From contig JAHFUQ010000016.1 of NCBI GenBank assembly GCA_023265045.1, forward strand, positions 1 through 48,889: a stretch of DNA of 48,889 nucleotides, given 5' to 3'. The DNA comes from Acidimicrobiia bacterium (GTDB lineage: Bacteria > Actinomycetota > Acidimicrobiia > Acidimicrobiales > AC-14). The notes below the pieces were generated by a model. The model did no database searches. It saw only the letters and a list, made by a program, of their open reading frames with translations, and was not told where the DNA came from. Below, in pieces: positions 17,122-24,315 of this stretch (position 1 is the first letter of the stretch; each line of letters begins with the position of its first letter). A program made the translations under genes and the position numbers.

Positions 17122-17793
17122 CTGGTCCTCGTGCCATGGGTCCGAGTGCAACCAGCGGTGATCGAGCATCAAGGAGTAGTCGACCGGCGCGGTCGTTCGC
17201 ATACAGCCTTGGCGGTGGTCGACGAGGCCACGTCGTCGGGCGGTGTCGGCATGCTCCTGTTCGCCATCCCGGACCCTCGCCACGCCGGTGATGGCCCGGA
17301 ACACGAACCTCGCGACGAGCTCCTCGAGGTTCGGCGACCCTCGGCCGCGCTCGATGCTCATGCGCGCCCTGCCCTCCGTTTGGTCCAATCGACCCGCGAG
17401 TGCGACCCGGTTGTTGGTCCTGGTGCGAAGCCTCAGCCCGCATGGACGGAGAGCCTGGTCCAGCGCGGCCAGGGCCCGCTCGACTCGGTCGAGCGTCCAT
17501 CCGAGCGCCTCCGCCAGCTCGTCACGGGTCACGCCCTCCGGGAACTCCCCGATGTGCGCGCCGAGGGACGAGGGGTCGCTTGGGCGTTCGGGTGTCGGCT
17601 CGGCGCGGGACACGAGACGTTGGCGTTGGCTCAGGCCCAGGATGTCGGCCAGGCGGGCGTAAACCGACGAGGGCAGGCGGTCGTACCCGACCCGCTCGAG
17701 ATCGGAGGCGTTGAAACCTGCGCGGTCGGCGACCTCGGTGAGGGTCAAACCCGACTCGTCGAGCGCACGCTCCATGTTCCAGACGCCGGTCAT
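17101..17793 (-). CDS. transposon accessory protein with two helix-turn-helix regions
   Basis: 230 aa, not a family I can name. Residues 8-55 form an XRE-like helix-turn-helix (LTLTEVADRAGFNASDLERV). Residues 85-125 look like a winged helix (VTRDELAEALGWTLDRVERAL). The C-terminal third has RFVFRAITGVARV and a His/Trp-rich end without recognised motifs. It starts by ATGA overlap with the 415-aa gene and ends inside the terminal repeat array, so it belongs to the element. It may be a target selector or regulator in the position where Tn402-like elements carry tniQ, but no TniQ zinc motif is seen. Confidence 0.75.
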   Translation of the reverse strand: MTGVWNMERALDESGLTLTEVADRAGFNASDLERVGYDRLPSSVYARLADILGLSQRQRLVSRAEPTPERPSDPSSLGAHIGEFPEGVTRDELAEALGWTLDRVERALAALDQALRPCGLRLRTRTNNRVALAGRLDQTEGRARMSIERGRGSPNLEELVARFVFRAITGVARVRDGEQEHADTARRRGLVDHRQGCMRTTAPVDYSLMLDHRWLHSDPWHEDQVMVRQC

Positions 17794-19037
17794 GCCGTCA
17801 CGGCCGGCTTCCAGGCAGCGCTGAGGGCTACCACCTTGACCCCGTGGCCGCGCACCGGCGCCGCCTGCCAGCCGGCGCGTGGCTCCTCATCGGCGTGCCA
17901 GATCGCCGCCATCGTCATCGCCCGGTCGATCCGCCGGCCGAGCACGGCGGGATCGAAGCGGCCACCCTTCCTATTGGTGAGGAGCGCAGGTTCCTCCGTG
18001 CTCCCGGCGTCGGCGCGATCGAGCAGCTGCGCACGCACGAGCGCGGCGGCATAGTCGGGGATCGCGTACTGTTGTCGGCCCACGGTGAAGGACCGGCCGT
18101 CGGGGTCGAGGTCGTCGACGTTCAGGCGCGCGAGGTCGACGGAGCCGAGCCCGCCGACGTTGGCCAAGGCAAGCGCACACGCCCACGCAGGGGTGACGAG
18201 CCGGCGCAGCCTTGACGCCCTCCGGTGGCTCAGGCCGATGTCCACGACGTCGACTGGCCCGTGGCGGCGGACGTCGGTCAACTCGACCAGGACGCCGTCG
18301 ACGAAGTACGCCGCCTGGGCGGCCCGGAGCCTCACGACGGTCTCCGCGGACGAGAGGCTTGAGCTGGTGACGGCTCGGAGCTGAGTCGCCACCTCCTCGC
18401 CGCCGAGGCTCTCGCCGCGGCGACGCTGCCGGAGCCAGTCTCGGGTGCATTGGTGGGCGTCCAGGTAGACGGCGTCCACCGCGGCGAACTGCGCCCCGCT
18501 CAGCAGCCGCTTGCAGGCCGCCCGGAACGTCAGGAAGTTGTCCGCCGGCAAGGCGATGCCGCAATCGATCGACGGAGCGGCGAGCGAGTCGATCACCGGC
18601 AGGAGCCCGAGCAGTTCTTCCGGTGCGCATCGGCTCGCACGCCCGAGGCCCTCGACGATCGCCTGGCGCATGGGGCCCCGGGCCACGAGCCAAAGGTGGG
18701 CTCCCGCCCCCGCTGCCAGCTCGGCTGTCCTCGACACCAGGGCCGTATGGAGCCGCTCGGCGTCGCACACGATCAGGTGGCGAAGCCTCTCCGCTCGCGC
18801 CCACAGGGAAGCGAGCTCCCAGCAGCGGCGCAGCTGGCGCTCCCGGGCGAGAGAATCGAAGTGCTTACCCATGGCGACGAGTAGGTCGGCGGCCAGGGTG
18901 CCGATGCCGGCGATCCCCGGCACCGGACGAGCCACCGCCGTCCCGGAGGAGACGTCGGCGCGGCGGTGGAGGTCGTCGTAGAGCGCCGGGTCGTCGTCGC
19001 CGTCGACGACGAGCGTGAGACGGAGTTCAGGCCGCAC
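17790..19037 (-). CDS. transposon protein with a recombinase-like but residue-less C-terminal domain
   Basis: 415 aa, unknown family. GTG 19037 is chosen (VRPELRLTLVVDGDDD), overlapping the ATPase gene by 11 bp; the frame opens at 19088. The N-terminal half includes a Rossmann-like stretch (HLIVCDAERLHTAL, HLWLVARG). The last 130 residues resemble a tyrosine recombinase catalytic fold: LALANVGGLGSVDLARLNVDDL followed by ALLTNRKGGRFDP, compared with ALFLNRRGGRLST in the neighbouring integrase. The catalytic Arg, His-x-x-Arg and Tyr are not present. A structural or DNA-binding role in transposition is inferred. Confidence 0.75.
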   Translation of the reverse strand: MRPELRLTLVVDGDDDPALYDDLHRRADVSSGTAVARPVPGIAGIGTLAADLLVAMGKHFDSLARERQLRRCWELASLWARAERLRHLIVCDAERLHTALVSRTAELAAGAGAHLWLVARGPMRQAIVEGLGRASRCAPEELLGLLPVIDSLAAPSIDCGIALPADNFLTFRAACKRLLSGAQFAAVDAVYLDAHQCTRDWLRQRRRGESLGGEEVATQLRAVTSSSLSSAETVVRLRAAQAAYFVDGVLVELTDVRRHGPVDVVDIGLSHRRASRLRRLVTPAWACALALANVGGLGSVDLARLNVDDLDPDGRSFTVGRQQYAIPDYAAALVRAQLLDRADAGSTEEPALLTNRKGGRFDPAVLGRRIDRAMTMAAIWHADEEPRAGWQAAPVRGHGVKVVALSAAWKPAVTA

Positions 19038-19779
19038 CGACGCCGCCGCCCAGGAGCGCAAAGGCGTTCCGGGCCACCTGCTCGTCAAGACGCTGGCGCC
19101 CGAGCTCGGCGCACAGGTCGAGGACGGTCACGGTGAACGACGCCCAGTTGCGGAAGTTGCCGTGGCCGCAGTAGTCGTCGACGAAGCGGATCAGATCCTC
19201 GGAGGCCCCGGCGTAGATCGGGTGGTACTCGTGCACGGCCCGTATGAGCTCCGCGCCGCGGAGCGGCGTGAATACCACTCGCCTGAACACCCGCGACCGC
19301 AACATGGGCTCCCGGGACAGGACCTCCCAGCACCCGTCGCCGCCTACCAGCAGCATCGCCCCCCGGCGGTATGGGTCCTCGCCCAGGTGGCGGAGGAACT
19401 CGATGCACTCCCGGTTGAGGTTCTGCGCCTCGTCAACCACGATGAGCCGGGCCGCCAGCGCCAGCTCGGCCTTGAGAAGGCGGGTCATCTTGAACCGGTC
19501 TTGATGGGCGTGGCGGCCGCTGATCGCGGCCAGCAGCTCGCTGGCGATCAGCCGCATCGTCGGCCGGGAGGGGAAGGACAGCCAGACCGGCGCCCATCCC
19601 TGGCCCAGGTCCTCGACCGCGCGCTCGACTGCGAAGGTCTTGCCGAGCCCTGCCGCGCCGTGGACGACACCGAGCGCCCGATGCTTGGCGATGTCCCCCA
19701 CCGCCCGGGCCGTGAGCGCGAGCGTGTCCGTGACGACGACAGACGCGCCGGGAAGGTCGAGGAAGTGCCGTGAGCTCAC
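19027..19779 (-). CDS. AAA ATPase of the MuB/TniB/TnsC type
   Basis: 250 aa. Walker A is GAAGLGKTFAVE near residue 43 and Walker B is LIVVDEAQNLN near 115, followed by a sensor region (AMLLVGGDG) and an Arg-rich segment (LRSRVFRRVVF). Such ATPases form filaments on DNA, recruit the DDE transposase to targets and give target immunity. The start overlaps the transposase stop by GTGA, and its 3' end overlaps the 415-aa gene. Length is shorter than TniB or MuB (about 300 aa), lacking an N-terminal helix-turn-helix extension. Confidence 0.88.
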   Translation of the reverse strand: MSSRHFLDLPGASVVVTDTLALTARAVGDIAKHRALGVVHGAAGLGKTFAVERAVEDLGQGWAPVWLSFPSRPTMRLIASELLAAISGRHAHQDRFKMTRLLKAELALAARLIVVDEAQNLNRECIEFLRHLGEDPYRRGAMLLVGGDGCWEVLSREPMLRSRVFRRVVFTPLRGAELIRAVHEYHPIYAGASEDLIRFVDDYCGHGNFRNWASFTVTVLDLCAELGRQRLDEQVARNAFALLGGGVGAA

Positions 19780-21287
19780 TGGGCCCGTGCGCTCGGCAGG
19801 CCCAACAGGTCGGTGCGGGCCGCACGGCGCAGGCGGTCCGCGTCGCGAGAGGCGCGCTCGCCGTCGGATGCGGCCGTCGTCACCACGGAGACATCCTCGA
19901 CCGGGCCCGGGCCGGTCAGGGGCGCCAGGCGCTCCCGGGCTCGGCGGGTTGCTCTCCGGGCGAGCTGTGCCTGGCGAGCGGCGTCCTCCCGCCGTCGATC
20001 GAGGACCGCCGCCCGCTCATCGGGTCCGAGGGCGCCCTGGGGCAGCGCCGTGCACAAGTGCCGGCCGGCCCGGAAGACCTCGATGCTGCGGTCGTCGTGA
20101 GGGCGGTAGCGGACCTCGACGTTTTCGCCGACCAGTCCGTTGAGCTCCGGGGCGATGAAGTCGATCCCGTGGAAGCGGATGCCGGCCTTGCGCACCAGCC
20201 GGTCCGCCTCCCCGAGGAGTGTCCAGCGCAGCTCCTCGTCGCAGACGATCCGCAACGGCGTGGCGTCCTCGCTCCATCGCTGGAGCGGCGTCTGGCCTCC
20301 GAGGCCGGCGTGCGGGAGCTGCCGGTTGTACAAGAGCACCCAGGCGTCGAAGCGGGCCACGAGCTCGCCCAGAGTCAACATCGGCAGCCCGGACCCCCAG
20401 AGCTTTCCGGCTGCGTCCCGCGGACCGCCGGTGAAGTGGGGCATCGCGGCCAGGAGCTCGCCGACCACGCTGCCCTGGAGCCGTTCGACCTTGCCCTTGA
20501 GGTGTGGGCTGTGGCCCGGGGTCGGGGACAGGCGGATCGCCAGCAGCCCGCACGCCTGTTGTAGGACGCCGGCGGCGAACTCCAGGCCCCGGTCGGGCCG
20601 GATGGTGGCGGGGACCCCGCAGAAGGGGCCCCGTTCGGCGTCGACGCGGATGGACTGCCCGAGGGCGGCGATCACCGTGGCGGACGAGGGTCGGTCGGCA
20701 ATGGCCCATCCCATGACCGCTCGGGAGAAGGCGTCGAGCAAGATCGTCGCCCAGGGACGCCGGGGCCGCTGCGCCCGAGGGAACAGGACCAGAACGTCGA
20801 GCTCCTTGTGGTCGGCTTCCCACAGCTCGTTGCGGGCCTCCGGCTCCCACCGCAGGTACACCTGGTGGCGACGGCGGGCCTCGACGCCCTCCCGCATCAC
20901 CGCCCGCTCCCCTGCCTCGAAGGATCGGGCCAGGCCGGCCTGGAAGGTCCGCAGCGGAGGGACGTCGGCGCCCTCGGCCCGGCGCTCCCGCCACGCAGCC
21001 GCGGCGTTGGCCTTCCAGCGTACGTACGCGTCGACGTCGTCCTGGCTCGGCTCCCAACCCGCCGGCGGCCGTGGGCCTGGGACGCCATCCTCGAGCCACC
21101 GCCAGATGGTGCGCGGAGCGACGCCGAGGGCGGCCGCGCTCGCACGCACCAGGTCGGAGACCGGCTTGCCCGACTCCCGCGCGGCGGCGATCTGGGCCAG
21201 GGCGCAGCGTCGCGCGGAGCCTCGCTCTTCTCCCCCGGCGGCCTCCCCATGCGACGCCGCCGGCGCCGGTACAGTGACATCGTTCAC
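19776..21287 (-). CDS. Mu/TniA-type DDE transposase
   Basis: 503 aa. The N-terminal region has helix-turn-helix signals (SDLVRASAAALGVAPRTIWRW). The RNase-H-like integrase core (about 150-300) shows the DDE triad: Asp in WEADHKELDV, Asp in TIRPDRGLEF and Glu in KGKVERLQGS. A Mu-type C-terminal beta-barrel follows, then an Arg-rich helix (about 425-460). It would cut and join the element's ends, binding the 23-bp repeats. The start is GTG 21287 with a good GGGAGGGAAG ribosome site. It is the first gene of a four-gene overlapping operon. Confidence 0.92.
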   Translation of the reverse strand: MNDVTVPAPAASHGEAAGGEERGSARRCALAQIAAARESGKPVSDLVRASAAALGVAPRTIWRWLEDGVPGPRPPAGWEPSQDDVDAYVRWKANAAAAWRERRAEGADVPPLRTFQAGLARSFEAGERAVMREGVEARRRHQVYLRWEPEARNELWEADHKELDVLVLFPRAQRPRRPWATILLDAFSRAVMGWAIADRPSSATVIAALGQSIRVDAERGPFCGVPATIRPDRGLEFAAGVLQQACGLLAIRLSPTPGHSPHLKGKVERLQGSVVGELLAAMPHFTGGPRDAAGKLWGSGLPMLTLGELVARFDAWVLLYNRQLPHAGLGGQTPLQRWSEDATPLRIVCDEELRWTLLGEADRLVRKAGIRFHGIDFIAPELNGLVGENVEVRYRPHDDRSIEVFRAGRHLCTALPQGALGPDERAAVLDRRREDAARQAQLARRATRRARERLAPLTGPGPVEDVSVVTTAASDGERASRDADRLRRAARTDLLGLPSARAQ

Positions 21288-21320
21288 CTTCCCTCCCTCG
21301 TGGGGAATCCAAACGTCGTT

Positions 21321-21680
21321 ATGGAGCGTAACAAGCGAACCGGGAGGGCGCTCGGGAACGGGCCCCGCCGCCTCGACGAGGGCACATGCGCGGCCTTGGA
21401 GATACTGGAGAGTCGCTGGGCCCTCCGCCTGCTGACCGCCCTAGTAACCGGGCCGGCGCGGTTCAGCGAGCTGGAGGCGGCGGTGCCTGGCGTGTCGAGG
21501 CGGATGATGGCGGAGCGGCTGCGGGAGCTCGAGGCGGCTGGTCTGGTGCGCCGCACCGTGGCCCCCGGCCCGCCGATCACGAGCACCTACGCGCTGACCG
21601 CCGACGGCGAGGGGTTGGGCGAGATCCTCGACCTGGTCCGCGGGTGGGCGGCGTCCCGCCCCGACCGGGCCGCGTCCTGA
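21321..21680 (+). CDS. HxlR-type winged-helix regulator
   Basis: 119 aa. The order CAALEILESRWALRLLTAL, then GPARFSELEAAVPGVSRRMM, RLRELEAAGLVRRTV and STYALTADGEGL is the HxlR winged-helix pattern. HxlR proteins often use an N-terminal Cys and here one is present (Cys at about 23). The ATG at 21321 lies only 33 bp from the divergent transposase start, so binding at its own promoter would also affect transposase expression. It converges with the recombinase gene, 10 bp apart. It may be a transposon-borne control gene or a host gene at the border. Confidence 0.82.
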   Translation: MERNKRTGRALGNGPRRLDEGTCAALEILESRWALRLLTALVTGPARFSELEAAVPGVSRRMMAERLRELEAAGLVRRTVAPGPPITSTYALTADGEGLGEILDLVRGWAASRPDRAAS

Positions 21681-21690
21681 CGAGCGTCCG

Positions 21691-22686
21691 CTACCGGTCC
21701 ACGGGCAGGCGCTCGATGGCGGCCTGGCGGTCCTGTTCGGTCGGCAGCGCATAGCGGCGGGCAGTCTCGACGCTGTGGCCCAGGATCTCGGCCACCAGCA
21801 CGATGTCGGTTCCGGCCCGGGTGAGGGTCGTGCCCGCCGTGTGCCGCAGCACGTGCGGGGTGAAGTCGCCGCCACGGCCCACCGAGATGCCGGCGTCCTC
21901 GGCCAGCGTGGTCAGGACGTCGTAGGCGCCGCGCGTGCTGAGCCTTCCTCCGCGGCGGTTGAGGAAGAGCGCAGTGGTCTCGTCGGCGCCCGGCCACTTC
22001 GCCCGCACGCCCAGCCAGGAGTCGATCGTCTTGGCCAGGACCGGGTGCAGCGGCACCTCCCGGTACCGGCCGCCCTTGCCGTAGCGCACCACGAGGTGGC
22101 CGCGGCGGGCTGACTTGCGGCCGTCGTCGAGGTCGAGGGCCACGATCTCGCCGATGCGAAGCCCGGCGTAGAAGCCGACGTGGGCCAGGGCCTTGTCCCG
22201 AGGGGCGGCGTGCTCCACGGCCCGCAGCCAGCGGAGCTGGCCCTTGTGGTCCAGCGCCCGGGGGGCCGCCTTGGGCAGCTCCTCCCGCCGGGCCAGGGCC
22301 GGGCCGAGGCCCCGCCGCCGGTAGAAGTCGTCGACGGCCGTGAGGTGGGCGTTGACCGTGGACGGCTTCCGGCGGGCCACGGTCATGAGGTAGGTCCGGT
22401 AGTCGCGCACCGCCCAGTCACGCGAGGCGGCCGCGCCCAGCGCATCCCCGTCCACGTCGGCGTCGGCAAGCCAGCGCAGGAACTGGGCCACCCGGGAGCG
22501 GTAGACGCGGACGGTGTCGTGGTCGAGCGGCCCACCCGGCCGTTCGAGCAGCTGGACGTACTCCGCGAACGCCTCCCCGAGGGCCGTCGGCAGCGCAGTT
22601 CCTAGCCGGCGGCCGGGGTCCTTCGTAGTATCAGAAGTCGGTCCGCCGCTCCGCGCAGGCTCCGCGGTCGAAGTATCGGAAGTCAC
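21691..22686 (-). CDS. tyrosine recombinase (XerD-like integrase)
   Basis: 331 aa. A core-binding SAM-like domain (about 35-150, VRVYRSRVAQFLRWL) precedes the catalytic domain. The full catalytic set is visible: Arg in AGLRIGEIVAL, Lys in RYGKGGRYREV, HVLRH, LGHS, and the nucleophile Tyr in ARRYALP. GTG 22686 is the only start upstream of a leading segment that repeats TSDTST and TSDTTK; that repeat is produced by DNA motif copies, so translation could begin further in. It is probably the element's cointegrate resolvase or integrase. The inverted repeat upstream may be its crossover site or operator. Confidence 0.9.
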   Translation of the reverse strand: MTSDTSTAEPARSGGPTSDTTKDPGRRLGTALPTALGEAFAEYVQLLERPGGPLDHDTVRVYRSRVAQFLRWLADADVDGDALGAAASRDWAVRDYRTYLMTVARRKPSTVNAHLTAVDDFYRRRGLGPALARREELPKAAPRALDHKGQLRWLRAVEHAAPRDKALAHVGFYAGLRIGEIVALDLDDGRKSARRGHLVVRYGKGGRYREVPLHPVLAKTIDSWLGVRAKWPGADETTALFLNRRGGRLSTRGAYDVLTTLAEDAGISVGRGGDFTPHVLRHTAGTTLTRAGTDIVLVAEILGHSVETARRYALPTEQDRQAAIERLPVDR

Positions 22687-22726
22687 ACCCCGAGCGTACT
22701 ACTGATACTGACAAGTATCAGTAGTA
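22627..22726. repeat. four copies of AGTATC[A/G]G[A/T]AGT, candidate recombination site
   Basis: Direct copies start at 22627, 22672 and 22714 (spacings 45 and 42 bp). A fourth, inverted copy forms with the third a perfect 13-bp inverted repeat (22697-22709 and 22714-22726) around a GACA spacer. The arrangement, one inverted core plus two direct accessory copies about four helical turns apart, resembles internal resolution sites of TnpI-type transposons. It could also be an autoregulatory operator. Confidence 0.7.
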
Positions 22727-23357
22727 GAAGCACTGACTGGGAGTCACCGCCGCGCCCACCCGCGGGGAAGCACTTGAGCGGCACACACACCGCCAGCCGG
22801 TGCCCTGGTCTTGCGAAACGATGTCCTGCGGGATAACCCCACCTCGGGAATCACGGGAACGACGGCCGGTTGGTCAAGAGTAGGCCGACGGCAGCCGGCC
22901 CTGAGCGGGGACGATGTCCGGACGGTCGGGACGAACCTCACGGGCGCTCGATGGCCCTCCGTAGGGTGGCCCGACTTCGCACGGGCACTCCCCTCCGGTC
23001 CCGCTCAGGGCCGGTACCCACCCGACGGTCCCCTATGGCCCGTGACGAGGATCCAGCACGACCTCGACGAGCCGAAGCACGAAGGACCCGATCAGACCGC
23101 AGAACCGGCGCCTGCCGATCGCTACGACAACCACCCGGCTACGTCTGCGATCACCTGGGTGGAGCCGACGGCGATGTAGATCGACGCTCAAAAGAATTCT
23201 TGTCCTGGTGGTATCGCTCCCGACTGCGGCGGCGATGACGGGGGTGAGTGGCGCCACCAAGGCGGCCCACCGAAAGGGCGACCTGCCGGCGACGGCAGCA
23301 AGCAACGTCACCGGGCCTGCGCCGCAGGCGGCCGGACTACCGAAGTGGAGAAAGAAC
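22727..23357. other. long intergenic region
   Basis: About 630 bp without a convincing gene. Open frames cross it on both strands but show no protein-like pattern. It holds a 15-bp inverted repeat (22895-22909 with 23000-23014), two copies of ACGATGTCC (about 22819 and 22911) and a short AT-richer block (AAAAGAATTCTTG, 23191-23203). The transposon's missing end and the promoter of the 23358 gene may lie here, but I could not identify either. Confidence 0.45.
22895..23014. repeat. 15-bp inverted repeat, 90 bp apart
   Basis: CCGGCCCTGAGCGGG (22895-22909) is the exact reverse complement of CCCGCTCAGGGCCGG (23000-23014). The match is unlikely by chance even at this GC content. It may be a binding site pair, the ends of a tiny insertion or a long-range RNA stem. 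No coding function overlaps it. Confidence 0.55.
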
Positions 23358-23960
23358 ATGCTGATCAGCGAACTGCTCGCAGGACTCACCACCAAGCTCG
23401 CCGGCCTGGGCATGGCCGCCAAGGCGGCGACGGGCCTGGCCGTGGCCGCGGCCGGCGTGACCGGCGCCGGCGCCGCCGGCGTGCTGCCCGCCCCCGTCCA
23501 GCACGCGGTTGCCACGACCGTCGGCGCAGCCACCCCGTTCACGTTCCCCGACTCGGCCAGCACCCACGCCACCGTGGGCGCCACGGTCAGCACGGACGCC
23601 ACCGGAGCCTCCGACGGAGTCGTCGGCGTCGACGGCAAGACCGTGGCCGACGCGGCCAAGGCCCAGGCCGACGCCCACGCTGGCGTAGGCGCCAACTCCG
23701 GCGTCACCGGCCTGGACCGGGCCAACCAGACCCCCGCCGCCGGCCACGCCCCCACAGCGGTGCCCGTGCCCGGTGCGGTTGGTCCCCAGGCCTCGACCGG
23801 TCTCGCCACCGCGGCGGGCACCCCCGCCGCCGGGCATGTCCCGGCCTCCGTGCCTGTCGTCCCTGCCGGTGCCGGCACCCAGGCGTCGACCGGTCTCGGC
23901 ACCGCGGCGGGCACCCCGGCGGCCGGCCACATCCCGGCCGGCGTCCCCGGGCGCCCGTAG
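23358..23960 (+). CDS. secreted or membrane-anchored repeat protein with LPAPVQ module
   Basis: 200 aa, no named family. ATG 23358 is chosen for its ribosome site (GGAG, 7 bp upstream); the frame is open earlier. Residues 15-45 are a hydrophobic Ala/Gly-rich segment (GLAVAAAGVTGAGAAG) that runs straight into VLPAPVQHAVATTVG and a TPFTFP motif. The C-terminal half is low complexity, with imperfect repeats of TGLxTAAGTPAAGHxPA. The membrane segment, LPAPVQ and TPF motifs and the TGLDRA phrase are shared with the sigma-factor partner at 33343, which points to a common family. A strong hairpin follows. Confidence 0.7.
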   Translation: MLISELLAGLTTKLAGLGMAAKAATGLAVAAAGVTGAGAAGVLPAPVQHAVATTVGAATPFTFPDSASTHATVGATVSTDATGASDGVVGVDGKTVADAAKAQADAHAGVGANSGVTGLDRANQTPAAGHAPTAVPVPGAVGPQASTGLATAAGTPAAGHVPASVPVVPAGAGTQASTGLGTAAGTPAAGHIPAGVPGRP

Positions 23961-23969
23961 TCCCCGGCC

Positions 23970-24005
23970 CACGACAGCCCCGCCCCAACTGGCGGGGCTG
24001 TCGTG
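23970..24005 (+). terminator. intrinsic terminator-like hairpin
   Basis: Perfect 15-bp stem (23970-23984 with 23991-24005) with a 6-nt loop CCAACT, followed by GTGTTT. It lies 10 bp after the stop of the LPAPVQ gene. The T tract is short, as is common in high-GC actinobacteria. Confidence 0.75.
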
Positions 24006-24315
24006 GTGTTTCAGCTTGCTCAAGCGAGCGGGCAAGAACGCCGAGCGGTAGGGGGCGTGGTGCTCCCGTCCACCGACAGCGCGTCCTGCCACCAAGCCGT
24101 CGCCGTGCTGCGCGGGTCGCCGCGCCTCCCCGACCCCGGCGCTGGGCAATGACGTGTAGCCCGATGTTTACCCCACCGATACCGAGCGGTCATCGCCGGC
24201 TGCCAGTGTCCGCAGAGGCCGGTGATCGTTCACCTGGAGCGTCCCGCCTCGGCTCGTCGGCGGCCAGCCCTCCCCTCCGTAGGCAACGGCAGTTCTTCTC
24301 GAAGGAGTCTCGAAG
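24006..24315. other. upstream region of the exopolysaccharide operon
   Basis: About 310 bp without a gene. The GAAGGAG ribosome site of the first operon gene lies near 24299-24305. The promoter should be here, but I see no confident -35/-10 pair; GTTTACC near 24168 is the only AT-richer candidate. Confidence 0.35.

Larger units (their letters stand above)
17030..22726 (-). mobile_element. Mu/Tn7/Tn402-like transposon with a tyrosine recombinase module
   Basis: The segment contains a DDE transposase, an AAA ATPase and two accessory genes in one overlapping leftward operon. An HxlR-like regulator and a tyrosine recombinase with a repeat-rich upstream site complete it. One end is set by the 23-bp repeats at 17030. 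The other end is not found; 22726 marks only the last clearly linked feature. TCGGA (17025-17029) would be the target duplication if it is 5 bp, but no matching copy was seen on the other side. The recombinase module could instead be a neighbouring island gene. Confidence 0.65.

Noticed and set aside
22708-22713. CTGACA as the second transposon end
   Set aside because: It lies in the centre of the 13-bp inverted repeat, no further copies follow at 23-bp steps, and no TCGGA duplication is next to it.
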